Shown piece by piece: positions 63,071 to 64,000 of a DNA stretch of 64,000 bases. Below the pieces are notes generated by a model. It did not search any database, was not told the DNA's origin, and saw only the letters and a program-made list of their open reading frames with translations. This DNA is from Stagnihabitans tardus (GTDB lineage Bacteria > Pseudomonadota > Alphaproteobacteria > Rhodobacterales > Rhodobacteraceae): contig NZ_JAABNR010000009.1 in assembly GCF_009925085.1 (NCBI RefSeq), positions 1 to 64,000 of the forward strand. Direction: 5' to 3'. The translations under genes were made by a program, and so were the position numbers. Numbering within the stretch: position 1 is the stretch's first letter; each line of letters starts with the position of its first letter.

Positions 63071-64000
<930 letters not shown>

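Overview
The window reads as chromosomal DNA of a high-G+C alphaproteobacterium, most likely a member of the Rhodobacterales/Rhodobacteraceae. This is inferred from gene content and order: a urease operon with a mini HupE/UreJ-like gene, a complex I NDUFS4-like gene, a DUF2125-like gene, a choXWV/betI/betA region, the run mutT-argJ-parvulin-secA, a CtrA-type TTAA-N7-TTAA site, and several small proteins of the kind seen in that group. Nothing in the sequence names a species.

Layout. 1-8.8 kb: an FMN-dependent lactate dehydrogenase, a compact ureDA-x-BCEFG operon and convergent ilvD. 8.9-15.6 kb: the accessory region of most interest, with a winged-helix/TPR regulator, a vanadium-haloperoxidase/PAP2-fold protein carrying 14 perfect Met-His-Gly repeats, a subtilisin-like protease without a signal peptide, and a two-TM sensor-like protein. 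15.6-17.3 kb: a gene desert built on a 57-bp iterated unit and strong hairpins. 17.3-22 kb: 5-oxoprolinase pxpABC, then a secreted protein and a chemoreceptor. 22-29.6 kb: a sugar ABC transporter and an alpha-L-rhamnosidase under a divergent LacI regulator. 29.6-35.4 kb: small proteins, uvrB, a complex I accessory subunit, a DUF2125-like protein and a GNAT acetyltransferase, ending in tRNA-Arg(UCU). 35.5-37.7 kb: a second gene desert. 37.7-39.7 kb: an ECF42-type sigma factor with DGPF/YCII and MAPEG partners. 39.9-48 kb: rsmB, an ABC exporter-type operon with a CrtC/AttH-like protein, gabT and dprA. 48-56.6 kb: topA, then choline uptake (choXWV) and oxidation (betI-betA). 56.6-64 kb: a CoxG-like protein, an MFS exporter, small Rhodobacterales-type proteins, mutT, argJ, a parvulin and the start of secA, which runs off the window edge.

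Working together: urease releases ammonia from urea; pxpABC recycles 5-oxoproline; gabT, ilvD and argJ serve amino-acid metabolism; choXWV plus betA convert imported choline to betaine aldehyde, with betB not present here. The rhamnosidase/ABC/LacI set looks like a self-regulated rhamnoside utilisation locus. The regulator/Met-His-Gly haloperoxidase/subtilase set has tight spacing and a clear terminator and looks like one functional module of unknown role; it is the best candidate here for an undescribed system.

All calls come from reading the sequence and given translations; no database search was possible. Motif residues, overlaps, inverted repeats and start codons are direct observations. 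Family names rest on motif recognition. Substrates, regulation and functional links are inference.
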